Shown here in pieces: positions 42,327 through 51,411 of a stretch of 64,000 nt of DNA. Source of the stretch: Pampinifervens sp037481935 (GTDB taxonomy: Bacteria > Aquificota > Aquificia > Aquificales > Aquificaceae); contig NZ_JBJXCT010000003.1 in NCBI RefSeq assembly GCF_046159715.1, forward strand, positions 115,886 to 179,885, written 5' to 3'. Within the stretch, counting starts at the first letter, position 1. Each line of letters opens with the position of its first letter. Both the position numbers and the translations under genes were made by a program. The notes under the pieces were generated by a model, which was not told the DNA's origin, searched no databases, and was given only the letters and a program-made list of their open reading frames with translations.

Positions 42327-43226
42327 ATGGTAGATACTCAGAATATAAGAGAGAAGATACTCTCTTACCTTGACCCCGAAGTAAGAGAAGTTTACGATAT
42401 AGGCAGCTATATCATATCTTCCGGTGGTAAGGGAGTAAGGCCTCTTCTTACCATAATGGTATGCGAAGCGCTGGGAGGTAATGTGGAGAGGGTTATTCCT
42501 CTCGCCGTGGGTATAGAGTATGTGCACATAGCTTCTCTGCTTCACGATGATGTGGTGGATGGGGCAGAAAGGAGGAGAGGCAAGAAGAGTGCCAACCTTA
42601 TCTATGGCAATCAGGCATGTGTTCTGACAGGTGACTATATGTATGCAAAGGCTCTTTCTCTGTATTCACGCTTTGGAAACCTTCAGAGTATTGAAGTGCT
42701 CAGTGATGCAGTTATGAAGATGTCTCAGGGGCAGCTTTTAGAGCTCAGAAGCCTTGGCAGGCTTATTGATGAGGAAACATACATGAGGATAATAGACTAT
42801 AAGACCGGGGCCCTTTTTGGAGCATGCATGGCAGTGGGTGCTCTTATGGCAGACAGAAAAGATTACTGGGATTTTTACCAGATGGGGCTTATAGTCGGCA
42901 GAGCCTTTCAGCTAATTGACGATGCTCTGGACTATGCGGGCAGTGAAGAAAAACTGGGAAAGCCAGTGGGTTCTGACCTTGCAGAGGGTAAATGCACCTA
43001 TCCCCTTCTGTGCGTGCTCCCTGAACTGAAAGAGGAGGAAAGGGTGCTTTTTTACGATGGTGGGCACGAGAAACTAAGAACACTCGTTTTGAGACACGGC
43101 GGGGTTGAAAAAACAAGAGAGAGGGCTGCAACTGAAATTGAGAAGGTCTTACACTTCATAAGGGGCTTTGATGCCTCCGGCGGCATAGAGAACCTGATAC
43201 TGAAACTAATACACAGAGAAAGCTAA
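42327..43226 (+). CDS. Polyprenyl diphosphate synthase (trans-isoprenyl, long chain)
   Basis: This 299-residue enzyme has both aspartate-rich motifs, LHDDVVDG (first) and LIDDALDY (second), and the GGKGVRPLL motif. It condenses isopentenyl units and probably makes the side chain of the quinone. Chain length cannot be read with confidence. The start codon has no Shine-Dalgarno site; TATACT lies 11 bases upstream. It converges on the flagellar genes with a 4-base overlap. Confidence 0.9.
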   Translation: MVDTQNIREKILSYLDPEVREVYDIGSYIISSGGKGVRPLLTIMVCEALGGNVERVIPLAVGIEYVHIASLLHDDVVDGAERRRGKKSANLIYGNQACVLTGDYMYAKALSLYSRFGNLQSIEVLSDAVMKMSQGQLLELRSLGRLIDEETYMRIIDYKTGALFGACMAVGALMADRKDYWDFYQMGLIVGRAFQLIDDALDYAGSEEKLGKPVGSDLAEGKCTYPLLCVLPELKEEERVLFYDGGHEKLRTLVLRHGGVEKTRERAATEIEKVLHFIRGFDASGGIENLILKLIHRES

Positions 43227-43465
43227 GCTCCATAACTTTCCTTAAACCTCTTCAGGTTGACAAGACCCTCTGCAAGTTTATTTCTAAACACCTCTCCCAG
43301 TGCTATAAGATGTTCAAGAATCCTGAGGCATTCCTGAGCAGTCTGGAGGTCCAGATTCTCCATATGCTCCTGATTTATACTGCTCAGCGTTTCTATCAGT
43401 TTATCCCAGTCTTCCTGCTGGAGATAGACTTCACACCGCAGGAGCAGTTGCTTCAGGTCTTCCAT
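43223..43465 (-). CDS. FliT-like flagellar chaperone (putative)
   Basis: This 80-residue helical protein follows fliS with a 35-base overlap. Its size, charge pattern and position at the end of flaG-fliD-fliS are those of FliT-type chaperones, which bind the FliD cap protein. The sequence itself is too short and divergent for a firm call, so the name rests mainly on context. Confidence 0.55.
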   Translation of the reverse strand: MEDLKQLLLRCEVYLQQEDWDKLIETLSSINQEHMENLDLQTAQECLRILEHLIALGEVFRNKLAEGLVNLKRFKESYGA

Positions 43466-43841
43466 ATACTTTCTTCTCCACTTCTTCCCAGCTTTCTTTG
43501 AGCTCTGTAAGTATCTTTATCATTTTGCGGAGCGTCTGAGGTTCATCACCTTCCACAGTAATCCTCACAAGGTCATTTATAAGAGCCTGATACACTTCAT
43601 GGAGGCTCCTTGCTATATCTCCTCCCTGTTCCATATTGAGGGTTGCATCAAGAACAGTAAGTATCTCCGTAGCCCTGCCCATGGATTCATACTTTCTTTT
43701 CATATCTTCAGCCCCTGCAGAACCCCTTTCCATAAGCTCCGTAGCTTCATCAAGACATGAAATCGCCTTCTCATACAGAAGAATGACCTGCCTTACGGGG
43801 TTTGCGGTCAAAACCATGTTCTCAAGGTATGCGTTAATCAT
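43431..43841 (-). CDS. fliS: Flagellar secretion chaperone FliS
   Basis: This 136-residue protein begins INAYLENMVLTANPVRQVIL, the hallmark of FliS, and has the helical core AISCLDEATELMERG. It binds the C-terminus of flagellin and prevents early polymerisation. It overlaps fliD by 4 bases and lies downstream of flaG in the usual order. Confidence 0.92.
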   Translation of the reverse strand: MINAYLENMVLTANPVRQVILLYEKAISCLDEATELMERGSAGAEDMKRKYESMGRATEILTVLDATLNMEQGGDIARSLHEVYQALINDLVRITVEGDEPQTLRKMIKILTELKESWEEVEKKVYGRPEATAPAV

Positions 43842-45160
43842 CTCTTACCTCCCTGCATTTCTGAAAGGCTGACTATAAAGGTCTGCAGTCTTGCCATTAT
43901 ATCCTGAGCCCGGTTCATAAAGGCTTCAACCTTTGCATACTCAAGCCTGAGCCTTTCCTCTTCCCTTACCAGTTGCTGCCCCAATTCCTGAGCCCTTGTG
44001 TTTATGGCGTCCAGTCTGCTCTGAAGGTCGTTATTGAAAGTCTGAAGGGTTGTGGAAGTTCTCAGGGCGTAGCCTCCCATTGTATTTTTGAGTTCTGTGA
44101 GAATCTCCCCGAGCCTCTGAGGGTCTGAGCTCGCTAAAGAGTTAACCCCAGAACTGTTCACCTCAAGGGTGCCGTCCTCCTTTATGTTTATAAGGTCGTT
44201 GGCAAAAAGCCCATCAAGCATCCTTGAAAGCTCGGTCTTTATACCCACTATGGAGTAGTCGCCCTGAAAGAGTGCATCCTTACCGGTTAGCTTGTTAACC
44301 TGAGATATAACAACGTTGTAGCCTTTAACAAAGTCCTCCAGAAATCTGGAAACTGCTGAATAGTCGTCGCTCACGGAAACCGTGGCATCACCCACCCTTT
44401 TTACCTCCAAGCTCAGACCACTCACAAGGTTTTCAAACCTGTTGCCGGGGCTTGTGAGGATGCTGGAGCCTATGCTTATACTGGCATTCCGGGCATTCTG
44501 AAGTGGATTGCTAGTATCAAGGCTCCAGGCGTTTCCATTTATGATGGGTGGGGTGTTGAAAGATATGACTGTGCTTCCGGAGGCTGTCTCAGCAGTTGAA
44601 AAGGATTCATCCTTTTCAGACAGCATCAATCTGTATTGTGAACCATCATAAAATATGCTGGCAACTATCTTGTCACCGGCAGCTTGGTTTATAGCGTTTA
44701 TCAGGTCTGAAAGTCTGCCAAAGCCTGCCTGCACATCAAAGTAAAGGGTTGAACTTCCCGCGTTGTAAGCTATCTGAAAGTCACTCCAGCTCATGGGTGT
44801 GTTCAGGTCTGAAATGCCCTGCTGTGTAATAAGAACCTCCTTCTGGGCAAGCTGGTTTACAGAGATATTCAGAGTTATGTTGGGTGCATTTTCTGTAGCT
44901 GTTGCTGTCAATATTGAACTGTCTGAGGAAGTAGCCCTTTTGCTCTTAAAAAGGTCATTCACATTAAGAGTTTCAAAAAGCCCTGACAGGTCCGATACAG
45001 CACTGGATAGACCCTGAAGGGCAGACTGCCTTGCCTGCACCTGCTGGGCCTCCTGAGAGAGCCTCTGTATGGGAATAGATTTTAACCTTATTATCTGGTC
45101 CACTATGGAGCCCCAGTCAAACCTGCCTGTCAAGTTGTTAAAGTATATTTCCCCGGCCAA
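43838..45160 (-). CDS. fliD: Flagellar filament capping protein FliD
   Basis: This 440-residue protein has the FliD N-terminal domain (GSIVDQIIRLKSIPIQRLSQ), a serine/threonine-rich variable middle and the C-terminal region LTGKDALFQGDYS...LSRMLDG with a final coiled coil. It forms the filament cap that guides flagellin folding. It follows flaG by 3 bases. Confidence 0.92.
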   Translation of the reverse strand: MAGEIYFNNLTGRFDWGSIVDQIIRLKSIPIQRLSQEAQQVQARQSALQGLSSAVSDLSGLFETLNVNDLFKSKRATSSDSSILTATATENAPNITLNISVNQLAQKEVLITQQGISDLNTPMSWSDFQIAYNAGSSTLYFDVQAGFGRLSDLINAINQAAGDKIVASIFYDGSQYRLMLSEKDESFSTAETASGSTVISFNTPPIINGNAWSLDTSNPLQNARNASISIGSSILTSPGNRFENLVSGLSLEVKRVGDATVSVSDDYSAVSRFLEDFVKGYNVVISQVNKLTGKDALFQGDYSIVGIKTELSRMLDGLFANDLINIKEDGTLEVNSSGVNSLASSDPQRLGEILTELKNTMGGYALRTSTTLQTFNNDLQSRLDAINTRAQELGQQLVREEERLRLEYAKVEAFMNRAQDIMARLQTFIVSLSEMQGGKR

Positions 45161-45163
45161 AGC

Positions 45164-45541
45164 TCATACCTCCTTCTGTAAAAGTATACCAAGCATCTGG
45201 TCAATCTTTTTCATCAGGTCAAGAAGGTAGTCAGGGGGTATCTGACGAATCACCCTGTTGGTGTCCTTCTCTATTATCTTGGCAACGGGTATTTCAAGCT
45301 CCGTGTCTATGTCTATTTTTAAATACTTGCTGAGCATGTCAAACTTTCTTTTCACTTCCTCAAGTAATCTCCGAAGCTCTTCAGACTTCATGCTTATGTT
45401 TTCCTGAGCCTCCTGTTGTGCCTGCTGAACTTCCCTTTCCACCTCCTTTCTCATACCCTCAAGTGCTCCATCCTGAACCTGCCTCTGGGCAACCATCTGA
45501 GGCCCGGCATTCACCTGTTGCTCAACAGGTCCTATTTTCAT
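45164..45541 (-). CDS. flaG: FlaG family flagellar protein
   Basis: This 125-residue protein has a variable Gln/Glu-rich N-terminal half and the conserved FlaG C-terminal half: KRKFDMLSKYLKIDIDTELE and KDTNRVIRQIPPDYLLDL. FlaG influences filament length in several bacteria. The ATG at 45541 is chosen because AGGGGA lies just upstream; a GTG 12 bases earlier is inside that site. Confidence 0.9.
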   Translation of the reverse strand: MKIGPVEQQVNAGPQMVAQRQVQDGALEGMRKEVEREVQQAQQEAQENISMKSEELRRLLEEVKRKFDMLSKYLKIDIDTELEIPVAKIIEKDTNRVIRQIPPDYLLDLMKKIDQMLGILLQKEV

Positions 45542-45555
45542 TTCTCCCCTCACTT

Positions 45556-45581
45556 AAAAAGGGGGGAGGTGGAACCTCCCC
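45556..45581 (-). terminator. Terminator after the flagellin gene
   Basis: On the minus strand GGGGAGGT (45581-45574), loop TCC and ACCTCCCC (45570-45563) form an 8-bp stem followed, after two C, by TTTTT (45560-45556). It lies just after the fliC stop. Read-through would supply flaG, fliD and fliS at lower levels. Confidence 0.75.
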
Positions 45582-45590
45582 GTATATTTA

Positions 45591-47189
45591 TTACCTGAGG
45601 AGCTGGAGCACAAGCTGAGGAAGCTGGTTTGCCTGTGCAAGCATCGCCATGGAGGACTGCATCTTTATCTGGAGCTTGGTGAAGTTGGTCATCTCCTCTG
45701 CGTAGTCTGTGTTCCTTATCACGTTCTCAGCCTCTCTGGTGTTGTCAAGGGCTACCTTCTGAGAGTCGTATATGGACTGCAGGTTGTTCATGACCGCACC
45801 GATCTGGGCTCTAATGGTGTCCACACGCTGAAGGGCTTTTTTGACTATGAGCATGGACTCCTCCGCCTGCTCGTTGGTAAGAACGCTCACAGCATACAGG
45901 TTCTTAGCGTTGGCATTGCCTCCAGTGGCAACGTTGAAGTTGAAACCTGAAGTTGCAGTTGAAACTCCGTTGTAATCCAGCTTATAAGTCTCAACGCCGG
46001 CTATGTCTATAGTGCCTACGTCAATGTAGAAGGCATAATTACTTGTTGTTGTAAAGTTAACAGTTCCTGCGTTTTCAAGTACCTGACCCAAGTTTACATT
46101 GACAGTTGCAGTGCTTGGAAGTCCAGTAGCTGATATGCTTGTTCTGACCGCAATAGTTTCTCCCTTGTTTGTCTCAAGAAAGAGTCTGTTATTTACAACC
46201 TTGGCGCTTACAGGAGCATTGGCTCCAGAAGCTGCTGTATTTATAGCGTCAGCAAGCTGTTGCACGCTTGTTATGTTGCTGTTGATAGTTACTGTAAAGT
46301 TTGCGCTTCCAGCAGCATTAACGTTACCTATGTAGAATTCTAAGGTGACAGAGTCAACAGTTCCAGCAGTTCCGACTATCTGTACAAAATTGGCAAACCC
46401 AGCATAGTTTGCACTTGCATGGTTTGTGTTCTTTGCCACTGCCTCAACGCCAAGAGCCTGAAGGGCTTTGTTACTGTTTATGTTTTCGGCAAGAGTTTTT
46501 GCATCCACAAACCTCTGCACTCCATCATAAGCAAGCACCCTGATGCCCGCTATGTCAACATAGTCTCCTGAATCAACAAGCCAGTTCGATGAAGTACTAA
46601 GAAGATCAACAAATGTTCCAGCAGTCACAGCATTAGCACTACTTGTATACCTTGCACCCTGACCTTTAACCATGAAGGCACCTATATCATTGGGCAAAAC
46701 GCTCTTAATGTCAATTTCCAGTATCTGGTCTTTTCTTGCTCCATAGTGAATTGCCCTGCCGGCAAAGGTTCCATCAAGGAGCTTTATGCCGTTGTATTCG
46801 GTGTCTGTGCCTATTTTCTTGATGGCATCAATGAAGTTGTCAATCTCTCTCTGAAGACTCGCCCTCGCATTGGGGTCGTTTATGTCGTTTGCCGCACGCA
46901 CTGTCCTCTTGTAAATCTCGTTGAGCCTGTTGAATATCTGTCCTGCAGAGCTCTCGGCAATTCTCAAGGCAGAAAGACCTGTCTGGATGTTCCTGTTGCC
47001 TTCCTCAAGACCAGAGCCAACCACCATGAGCTGGTCTGCGATGAACAGACCTGCGGAGTCATCCGCAGCGTTGAGTATTCTCATACCCGTTGAGAGCCTG
47101 AGTAGAGACTTGTTCATCTCCCTCTCGTTGGAAAGGATGGCGGTATGGGTTGCTGCCGCTTCAAAGTTGAAGTTCACTCTCAGTGCCAT
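45591..47189 (-). CDS. fliC: Flagellin
   Basis: This 532-residue protein has the conserved flagellin ends: ALRVNFNFEAAATHTAILSN and SLLRLSTGMRILNAADDSAG at the N-terminus and TKLQIKMQSSMAMLAQAN at the C-terminus. The middle (about 190-430) is a Ser/Thr/Asn-rich variable domain, the usual site of glycosylation. The ATG at 47189 follows AAGGAGGT at 7 bases; an in-frame start 9 bases earlier lies in that site. A sigma-28 promoter precedes it and a terminator follows it. Confidence 0.96.
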   Translation of the reverse strand: MALRVNFNFEAAATHTAILSNEREMNKSLLRLSTGMRILNAADDSAGLFIADQLMVVGSGLEEGNRNIQTGLSALRIAESSAGQIFNRLNEIYKRTVRAANDINDPNARASLQREIDNFIDAIKKIGTDTEYNGIKLLDGTFAGRAIHYGARKDQILEIDIKSVLPNDIGAFMVKGQGARYTSSANAVTAGTFVDLLSTSSNWLVDSGDYVDIAGIRVLAYDGVQRFVDAKTLAENINSNKALQALGVEAVAKNTNHASANYAGFANFVQIVGTAGTVDSVTLEFYIGNVNAAGSANFTVTINSNITSVQQLADAINTAASGANAPVSAKVVNNRLFLETNKGETIAVRTSISATGLPSTATVNVNLGQVLENAGTVNFTTTSNYAFYIDVGTIDIAGVETYKLDYNGVSTATSGFNFNVATGGNANAKNLYAVSVLTNEQAEESMLIVKKALQRVDTIRAQIGAVMNNLQSIYDSQKVALDNTREAENVIRNTDYAEEMTNFTKLQIKMQSSMAMLAQANQLPQLVLQLLR

Positions 47190-47223
47190 GGTTTGCACCT
47201 CCTTTAAGGTTTGTTATGTGTTT

Positions 47224-47249
47224 TTATCGGATGGAAAGAGAAATTTTTA
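47224..47249 (-). promoter_or_regulatory. Sigma-28 (FliA) promoter of flagellin
   Basis: On the minus strand TAAA (47249-47246), a 15-base spacer and CCGATAA (47230-47224) match the TAAA-N15-GCCGATAA consensus in all but one base. It lies 35 bases upstream of the flagellin ATG and points to a FliA-controlled late flagellar gene. Confidence 0.85.
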
Positions 47250-47355
47250 AGCCCCTAATACATGACTTCGTGCAACCTTTTTCAAGAGAGGCTTTACTGC
47301 AGAGCGAGTTGATATGACCTACCCATCCTGCCTGAAATACTGTAAAATCCTATAC

Positions 47356-49284
47356 ATGCAAATAACTGAGGAGTTCCTCAAGGAGAGGCTTTACAAAAAC
47401 CACCAGTTTTTGAGCAGAAGAGCACCTGGCATACTCCAGCTTATCTCAAGTCTTCCTCAAAACTTCAATGTAATAGTCAGAGATGGTAGGCTGGATGTGG
47501 ACTTTGGGGGTGGGGGCATCTACGGAGGGGATGCCTATGCAATGAGCCTTTCTCAGGTGCAGGCTTTTGAAGACAAGCCAACGAGGATTTTCCCTGATAT
47601 AGACCTCTCAGATACATCAGAAGACACTGAGATTATCGCCCATAGATACGATGCAAAACTGATAAAGCTCATTGGCAACAGAGTTGAGCCAGAGACTATC
47701 AGAAACACAAGACATATTCCCCTGCTACTCATGGCTGGGCTTGGCTTTGGGATACACCTTGAGCTTCTGCTGGAGCGTTTCGAGGTGCAGAACCTCATAA
47801 TCCTTGATGTGCCGGCCTTTTTCAGGCTCAGCATTTACTACCTTGACTGGGAAAGGCTCTTTGAATACTATTCAAAGCCCGGCAGGACGCTCAACTTCAT
47901 AGTCCACGACAAGCTCATACTTGAGCCAGACCTTGACATTGCCTTTCAGAAGCTTTTGAGAACCATACAACAGTTAAACCCGGGAGTTTTCTACTGGGGC
48001 TACTACTTTGAACACCTTCAGTATAACCCACCCCTCAGGCTCATAGACTGGTTTAATTCCTCCCCGGCCTTTCAGGAGCTTTTTCATGGATATTTTGACG
48101 ACGAGCTGTGGTCTCTCAGATGGACTCTTGAGAAGTTTGAAAGGAAAATACCCCTTTACTACCCTCAAAAGAAAGTTCCTCAAGGTTCGGTTGCCTTTGT
48201 GGTGGGGGCGGGTCCCTCTCTGGACTACGCCATAGATAAAATAAGGGAGTATAAAGACAGGGCTGTCATATTCTCCTGCGGAACTGCCATATCTGCCCTT
48301 CAGAGGGCTGGCATTGTGCCAGACTTTCACGTGGAAATAGAGAGAACGAAATACACCTACGACACGCTCATTGAGCTTGACAGAAGCTTTCTAAAGAAGA
48401 CAAGGCTCATTGCCAACAACCCCCTCTGGACGGATTGCTTTAAGCTCTTTAAAAAGGGTTATATGTTCCTCAAACTCAATGACACAGGGGCATTGCTTCT
48501 TGAGCCTACAGGTTCGCCTATTATATGGCATACGGGACCCACGGTTACCGCCGCAGGCGTTGCCCTTGCCGCCGAGTTTGGCTTTGAGGAGGTATACCTG
48601 TTTGGGGTTGACCTTGGCTCAAAGACAGAGAGTCATCATTCAAAGCTCACAAGCTACTACAACCCCCAGAGCCTTCTCTCAAAGGCGGAGATTAAATTTG
48701 AAATACCAGTCCCGGGCAACTTCGGGGGTGAGGTCAGAACTCACGTGTGGTTTCTCAACACCAAGTATGGTATAGAGCAGACCATAAAGAAAAAGGGAAT
48801 AAAAGTTTACAACACCTCTGATGGTGCAAAGATAGAGGGAGCCATCCCACTGCCCATAGACTTTTTCAGGCTGGAAAAATCCGCCGATAAGAATACAGCT
48901 ATAAAGAACATAGAAGATAACTTTGACACGCGCTATGTGAACATGGTAAAGCCTTCAGAAGTCCTGAGAAAGCTCCATACAGACTTTGAAACCCTCTCAG
49001 AGTTTGTGAGAGAGTTTCCAGGGAGGTTTGATTTTTCTTCTTATCACGATACGGTTTACAGCTTTAGCGAGCTGGTGAGAAAGCTTATGCTAATGAAAAA
49101 CCCTCTTCTTTACAACCTCACCTATCACAACACCCACCGCTGGAGCCAGATAGCTCTGGGGCACGCCCTCAGCTTGAAGGGGCATGGGATGAAAGAGTTT
49201 GTGAAAGGGTTTTATGGGTTATACTATAAATTTCTCAGGGATGCTGGAAAGGAGATTAGGAAACTTTTAGAGGACTTTGGATGA
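47356..49284 (+). CDS. Maf-like motility accessory glycosyltransferase (DUF115)
   Basis: This 642-residue protein has the DUF115/Maf core: SVAFVVGAGPSLDYAIDK, then FSCGTAISALQRAGIVPDFH and GPTVTAAGVALAAEFGFEEV. Maf proteins transfer pseudaminic or legionaminic acid onto Ser/Thr of flagellin before secretion. The ATG at 47356 is preferred to one 42 bases upstream because TAAAAT at 47343-47348 would start transcription at the ATG itself. It is divergent from flagellin, and its stop overlaps pseI. Confidence 0.85.
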   Translation: MQITEEFLKERLYKNHQFLSRRAPGILQLISSLPQNFNVIVRDGRLDVDFGGGGIYGGDAYAMSLSQVQAFEDKPTRIFPDIDLSDTSEDTEIIAHRYDAKLIKLIGNRVEPETIRNTRHIPLLLMAGLGFGIHLELLLERFEVQNLIILDVPAFFRLSIYYLDWERLFEYYSKPGRTLNFIVHDKLILEPDLDIAFQKLLRTIQQLNPGVFYWGYYFEHLQYNPPLRLIDWFNSSPAFQELFHGYFDDELWSLRWTLEKFERKIPLYYPQKKVPQGSVAFVVGAGPSLDYAIDKIREYKDRAVIFSCGTAISALQRAGIVPDFHVEIERTKYTYDTLIELDRSFLKKTRLIANNPLWTDCFKLFKKGYMFLKLNDTGALLLEPTGSPIIWHTGPTVTAAGVALAAEFGFEEVYLFGVDLGSKTESHHSKLTSYYNPQSLLSKAEIKFEIPVPGNFGGEVRTHVWFLNTKYGIEQTIKKKGIKVYNTSDGAKIEGAIPLPIDFFRLEKSADKNTAIKNIEDNFDTRYVNMVKPSEVLRKLHTDFETLSEFVREFPGRFDFSSYHDTVYSFSELVRKLMLMKNPLLYNLTYHNTHRWSQIALGHALSLKGHGMKEFVKGFYGLYYKFLRDAGKEIRKLLEDFG

Positions 49285-50324
49285 TGAAAATAGGAGAAAG
49301 AAAGATATGTGAAGGCCAGTCAGTTTTTGTAGTTGCGGAGCTATCCGCCAACCACCTTCAGAACCTTGACCTGGCTCTGAAGACCATAGAAGCCATAAAG
49401 GAGTCGGGTGCGGACGCCGTCAAGCTCCAGACCTACACCCCAGACACCATAACCCTGAACATTAGAAACGAACACTTCATGATAAGAGAGGGAACGCTAT
49501 GGGATGGGCAGTATCTTTATGACCTTTATAAAAAAGCCTACACGCCATGGGAGTGGCACCAGAAGCTCTTTGAGTTTGCAAGAAGTCTGGGGCTAATATG
49601 CTTCTCCTCACCCTTTGACAGGACCGCGGTAGACTTTCTTGAAGAGCTGGGAACGCCCGCCTACAAGGTGGCATCCTTTGAGATAACCGACATACCCCTC
49701 ATAGAATACATTGCCAGCAAGGGAAAACCGGTCATAATCTCCACAGGCATTGCCACCCTCTCGGACATAGAAGAGGCTCTGCAGGCATGCAGGAGGGTCG
49801 GAAACGACCAGGTAATCCTTCTCAAGTGTGTGTCTGAATACCCCACTCCCTTTGAAGATGCGAACCTGAGGACTATTCCCAACATGATTGAGACCTTTGG
49901 TGTGCCCGTGGGGCTTTCTGACCACACGCTGGGGATTGCGGTGCCTGTGGCGGCCGTTACCCTTGGAGCGGTGATGGTGGAAAAGCATTTCATTCTGGAC
50001 AGAAGCCTTGGAGGTCCTGACAGTGCCTTTTCCCTTGAGCCTGCAGAGTTCAGAGCCATGGTGGAAGCCATAAGGCAGGTGGAGAAGGCTCTTGGAAAGG
50101 TGAGCTACGAGCTAACTGAAAAACAGAAAAGGATGAGAAAGTTCTCAAGGAGCCTCTTTGTGGCAGAGGACATCAAGGCTGGAGAGGTTTTCACTCAGGA
50201 GAAGGTGCGGAGCGTCCGACCCGGTTATGGTCTTCACCCCAGATACCTGAAGGAAATCCTCGGAAGAAGGGCAAGGGTTGACATACCTGCCGGCACCCCC
50301 CTGAGCTGGGAGCTAATAGAATGA
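49281..50324 (+). CDS. pseI: Pseudaminic acid synthase
   Basis: This protein of about 347 residues has the NeuB-type TIM barrel (VVAELSANHLQNLDLAL, VKLQTYTPDTITL, CVSEYPTPFEDANL) and a C-terminal SAF antifreeze-like domain (RSLFVAEDIKAGEVFT, PAGTPLSWEL). The segment LWDGQYLYDLYKKAYTPWEW is typical of PseI rather than NeuB. It condenses the trideoxy-hexose with phosphoenolpyruvate. Two adjacent ATGs (49281, 49284) could serve as the start. Confidence 0.92.
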   Translation: MMKIGERKICEGQSVFVVAELSANHLQNLDLALKTIEAIKESGADAVKLQTYTPDTITLNIRNEHFMIREGTLWDGQYLYDLYKKAYTPWEWHQKLFEFARSLGLICFSSPFDRTAVDFLEELGTPAYKVASFEITDIPLIEYIASKGKPVIISTGIATLSDIEEALQACRRVGNDQVILLKCVSEYPTPFEDANLRTIPNMIETFGVPVGLSDHTLGIAVPVAAVTLGAVMVEKHFILDRSLGGPDSAFSLEPAEFRAMVEAIRQVEKALGKVSYELTEKQKRMRKFSRSLFVAEDIKAGEVFTQEKVRSVRPGYGLHPRYLKEILGRRARVDIPAGTPLSWELIE

Positions 50325-51346
50325 GCTTTCTGGAGGGAAAGACAATCCTTATCACCGGGGGAACAGGTTCCTTTGGAAGGGCTTTTATAAGGTATGTGCT
50401 CAGGCATCACAGACCCAAAAAGATAATCGTCTTCAGCAGGGACGAGTTCAAGCAGTGGCAGATGAGCAAAGAGTTTCCAGAGAGCCAGTATCCCCAGCTC
50501 AGGTTCTTTCTGGGAGATATCAGAGATAAGGACAGGCTCTGGTTTGCCTTTGACGGTGTGGACTATGTGGTCCATGCAGCAGCCCTCAAGCATGTGCCAA
50601 TACTTGAATACAACCCCTTTGAGGCGGTAAAGACCAACATAATAGGTGCCCAGAACATCATAGAGGTCGCCATTGAAAAGGGGGTCAAAAAGGTTGTAGC
50701 CCTCTCCACCGACAAGGCGGTGAGCCCGGTGAACCTCTACGGTGCCACAAAGCTCACCATGGAAAAGTTGCTGATTGCTGGCAATTCATATGCAGGTGCA
50801 AAGGAAACCTCCTTTAGCATAGTCCGGTATGGCAACGTGGTGGGAAGCAGAGGAAGCGTCATACCCCTCTTTCTGAAGCTCCTGTCTGAAAGCTCAAGGG
50901 AGCTGCCCATAACAGACCCCGCTATGACTCGCTTCTGGATAAGCCTTGAAGAGGGCGTCAGGCTCGTGCTCTTTGCCCTTCAGGAAGCAGATGGCGGGGA
51001 GGTTTTTGTGCCAAAGATTCCCAGTGTCAGGATTGTGGACCTTGCAAAAGCCATGTGTCCGGAATGTAGTTTTAAGTTTATTGGGATAAGACCCGGAGAG
51101 AAGCTCCACGAGAGTCTAATATCAGAGGATGAAGCAAGGGATGTAAGGCTCGTAAGGCACGAGGATAAAGAATACTTTGTCATACTGCCTCATTTCAGCT
51201 TTGAAGCCAGAGCTCTTGAGAAGTGGCAGAGATACCCGAGAATGCCCGAGGGCTTTTTCTACAGGAGCGACAGAAACGACTGGTGGCTGGAAGGAGAAGA
51301 GCTGAAGATTTTTCTGGAGAAGGCCCTTGAGGGTGTGGAGGCATAA
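50321..51346 (+). CDS. pseB: UDP-N-acetylglucosamine 4,6-dehydratase (inverting)
   Basis: This 341-residue SDR enzyme carries out the first step of pseudaminic acid synthesis. It has the NADP motif TGGTGSFG (12-19), HAAALKHVPILEYNP, the catalytic segment STDKAVSPVNLYGATK and the C-terminal GIRPGEKLHESL. The DK pair in place of the usual SDR serine is characteristic of PseB/FlaA1. It overlaps pseI by 4 bases. Confidence 0.94.
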   Translation: MSFLEGKTILITGGTGSFGRAFIRYVLRHHRPKKIIVFSRDEFKQWQMSKEFPESQYPQLRFFLGDIRDKDRLWFAFDGVDYVVHAAALKHVPILEYNPFEAVKTNIIGAQNIIEVAIEKGVKKVVALSTDKAVSPVNLYGATKLTMEKLLIAGNSYAGAKETSFSIVRYGNVVGSRGSVIPLFLKLLSESSRELPITDPAMTRFWISLEEGVRLVLFALQEADGGEVFVPKIPSVRIVDLAKAMCPECSFKFIGIRPGEKLHESLISEDEARDVRLVRHEDKEYFVILPHFSFEARALEKWQRYPRMPEGFFYRSDRNDWWLEGEELKIFLEKALEGVEA

Positions 51347-51411
51347 ATTTTAAATCATGCAGTTGCAAAGCAAAGGGGCATAAAGCTATACCACAGCTAC
51401 GAGTTTGAAGA

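Noticed and set aside
47314..47355. Upstream ATG as the start of the Maf-like protein
   Set aside because: The extra 14 residues include two cysteines, lack a ribosome binding site and would overlap the -10 box at 47343-47348.
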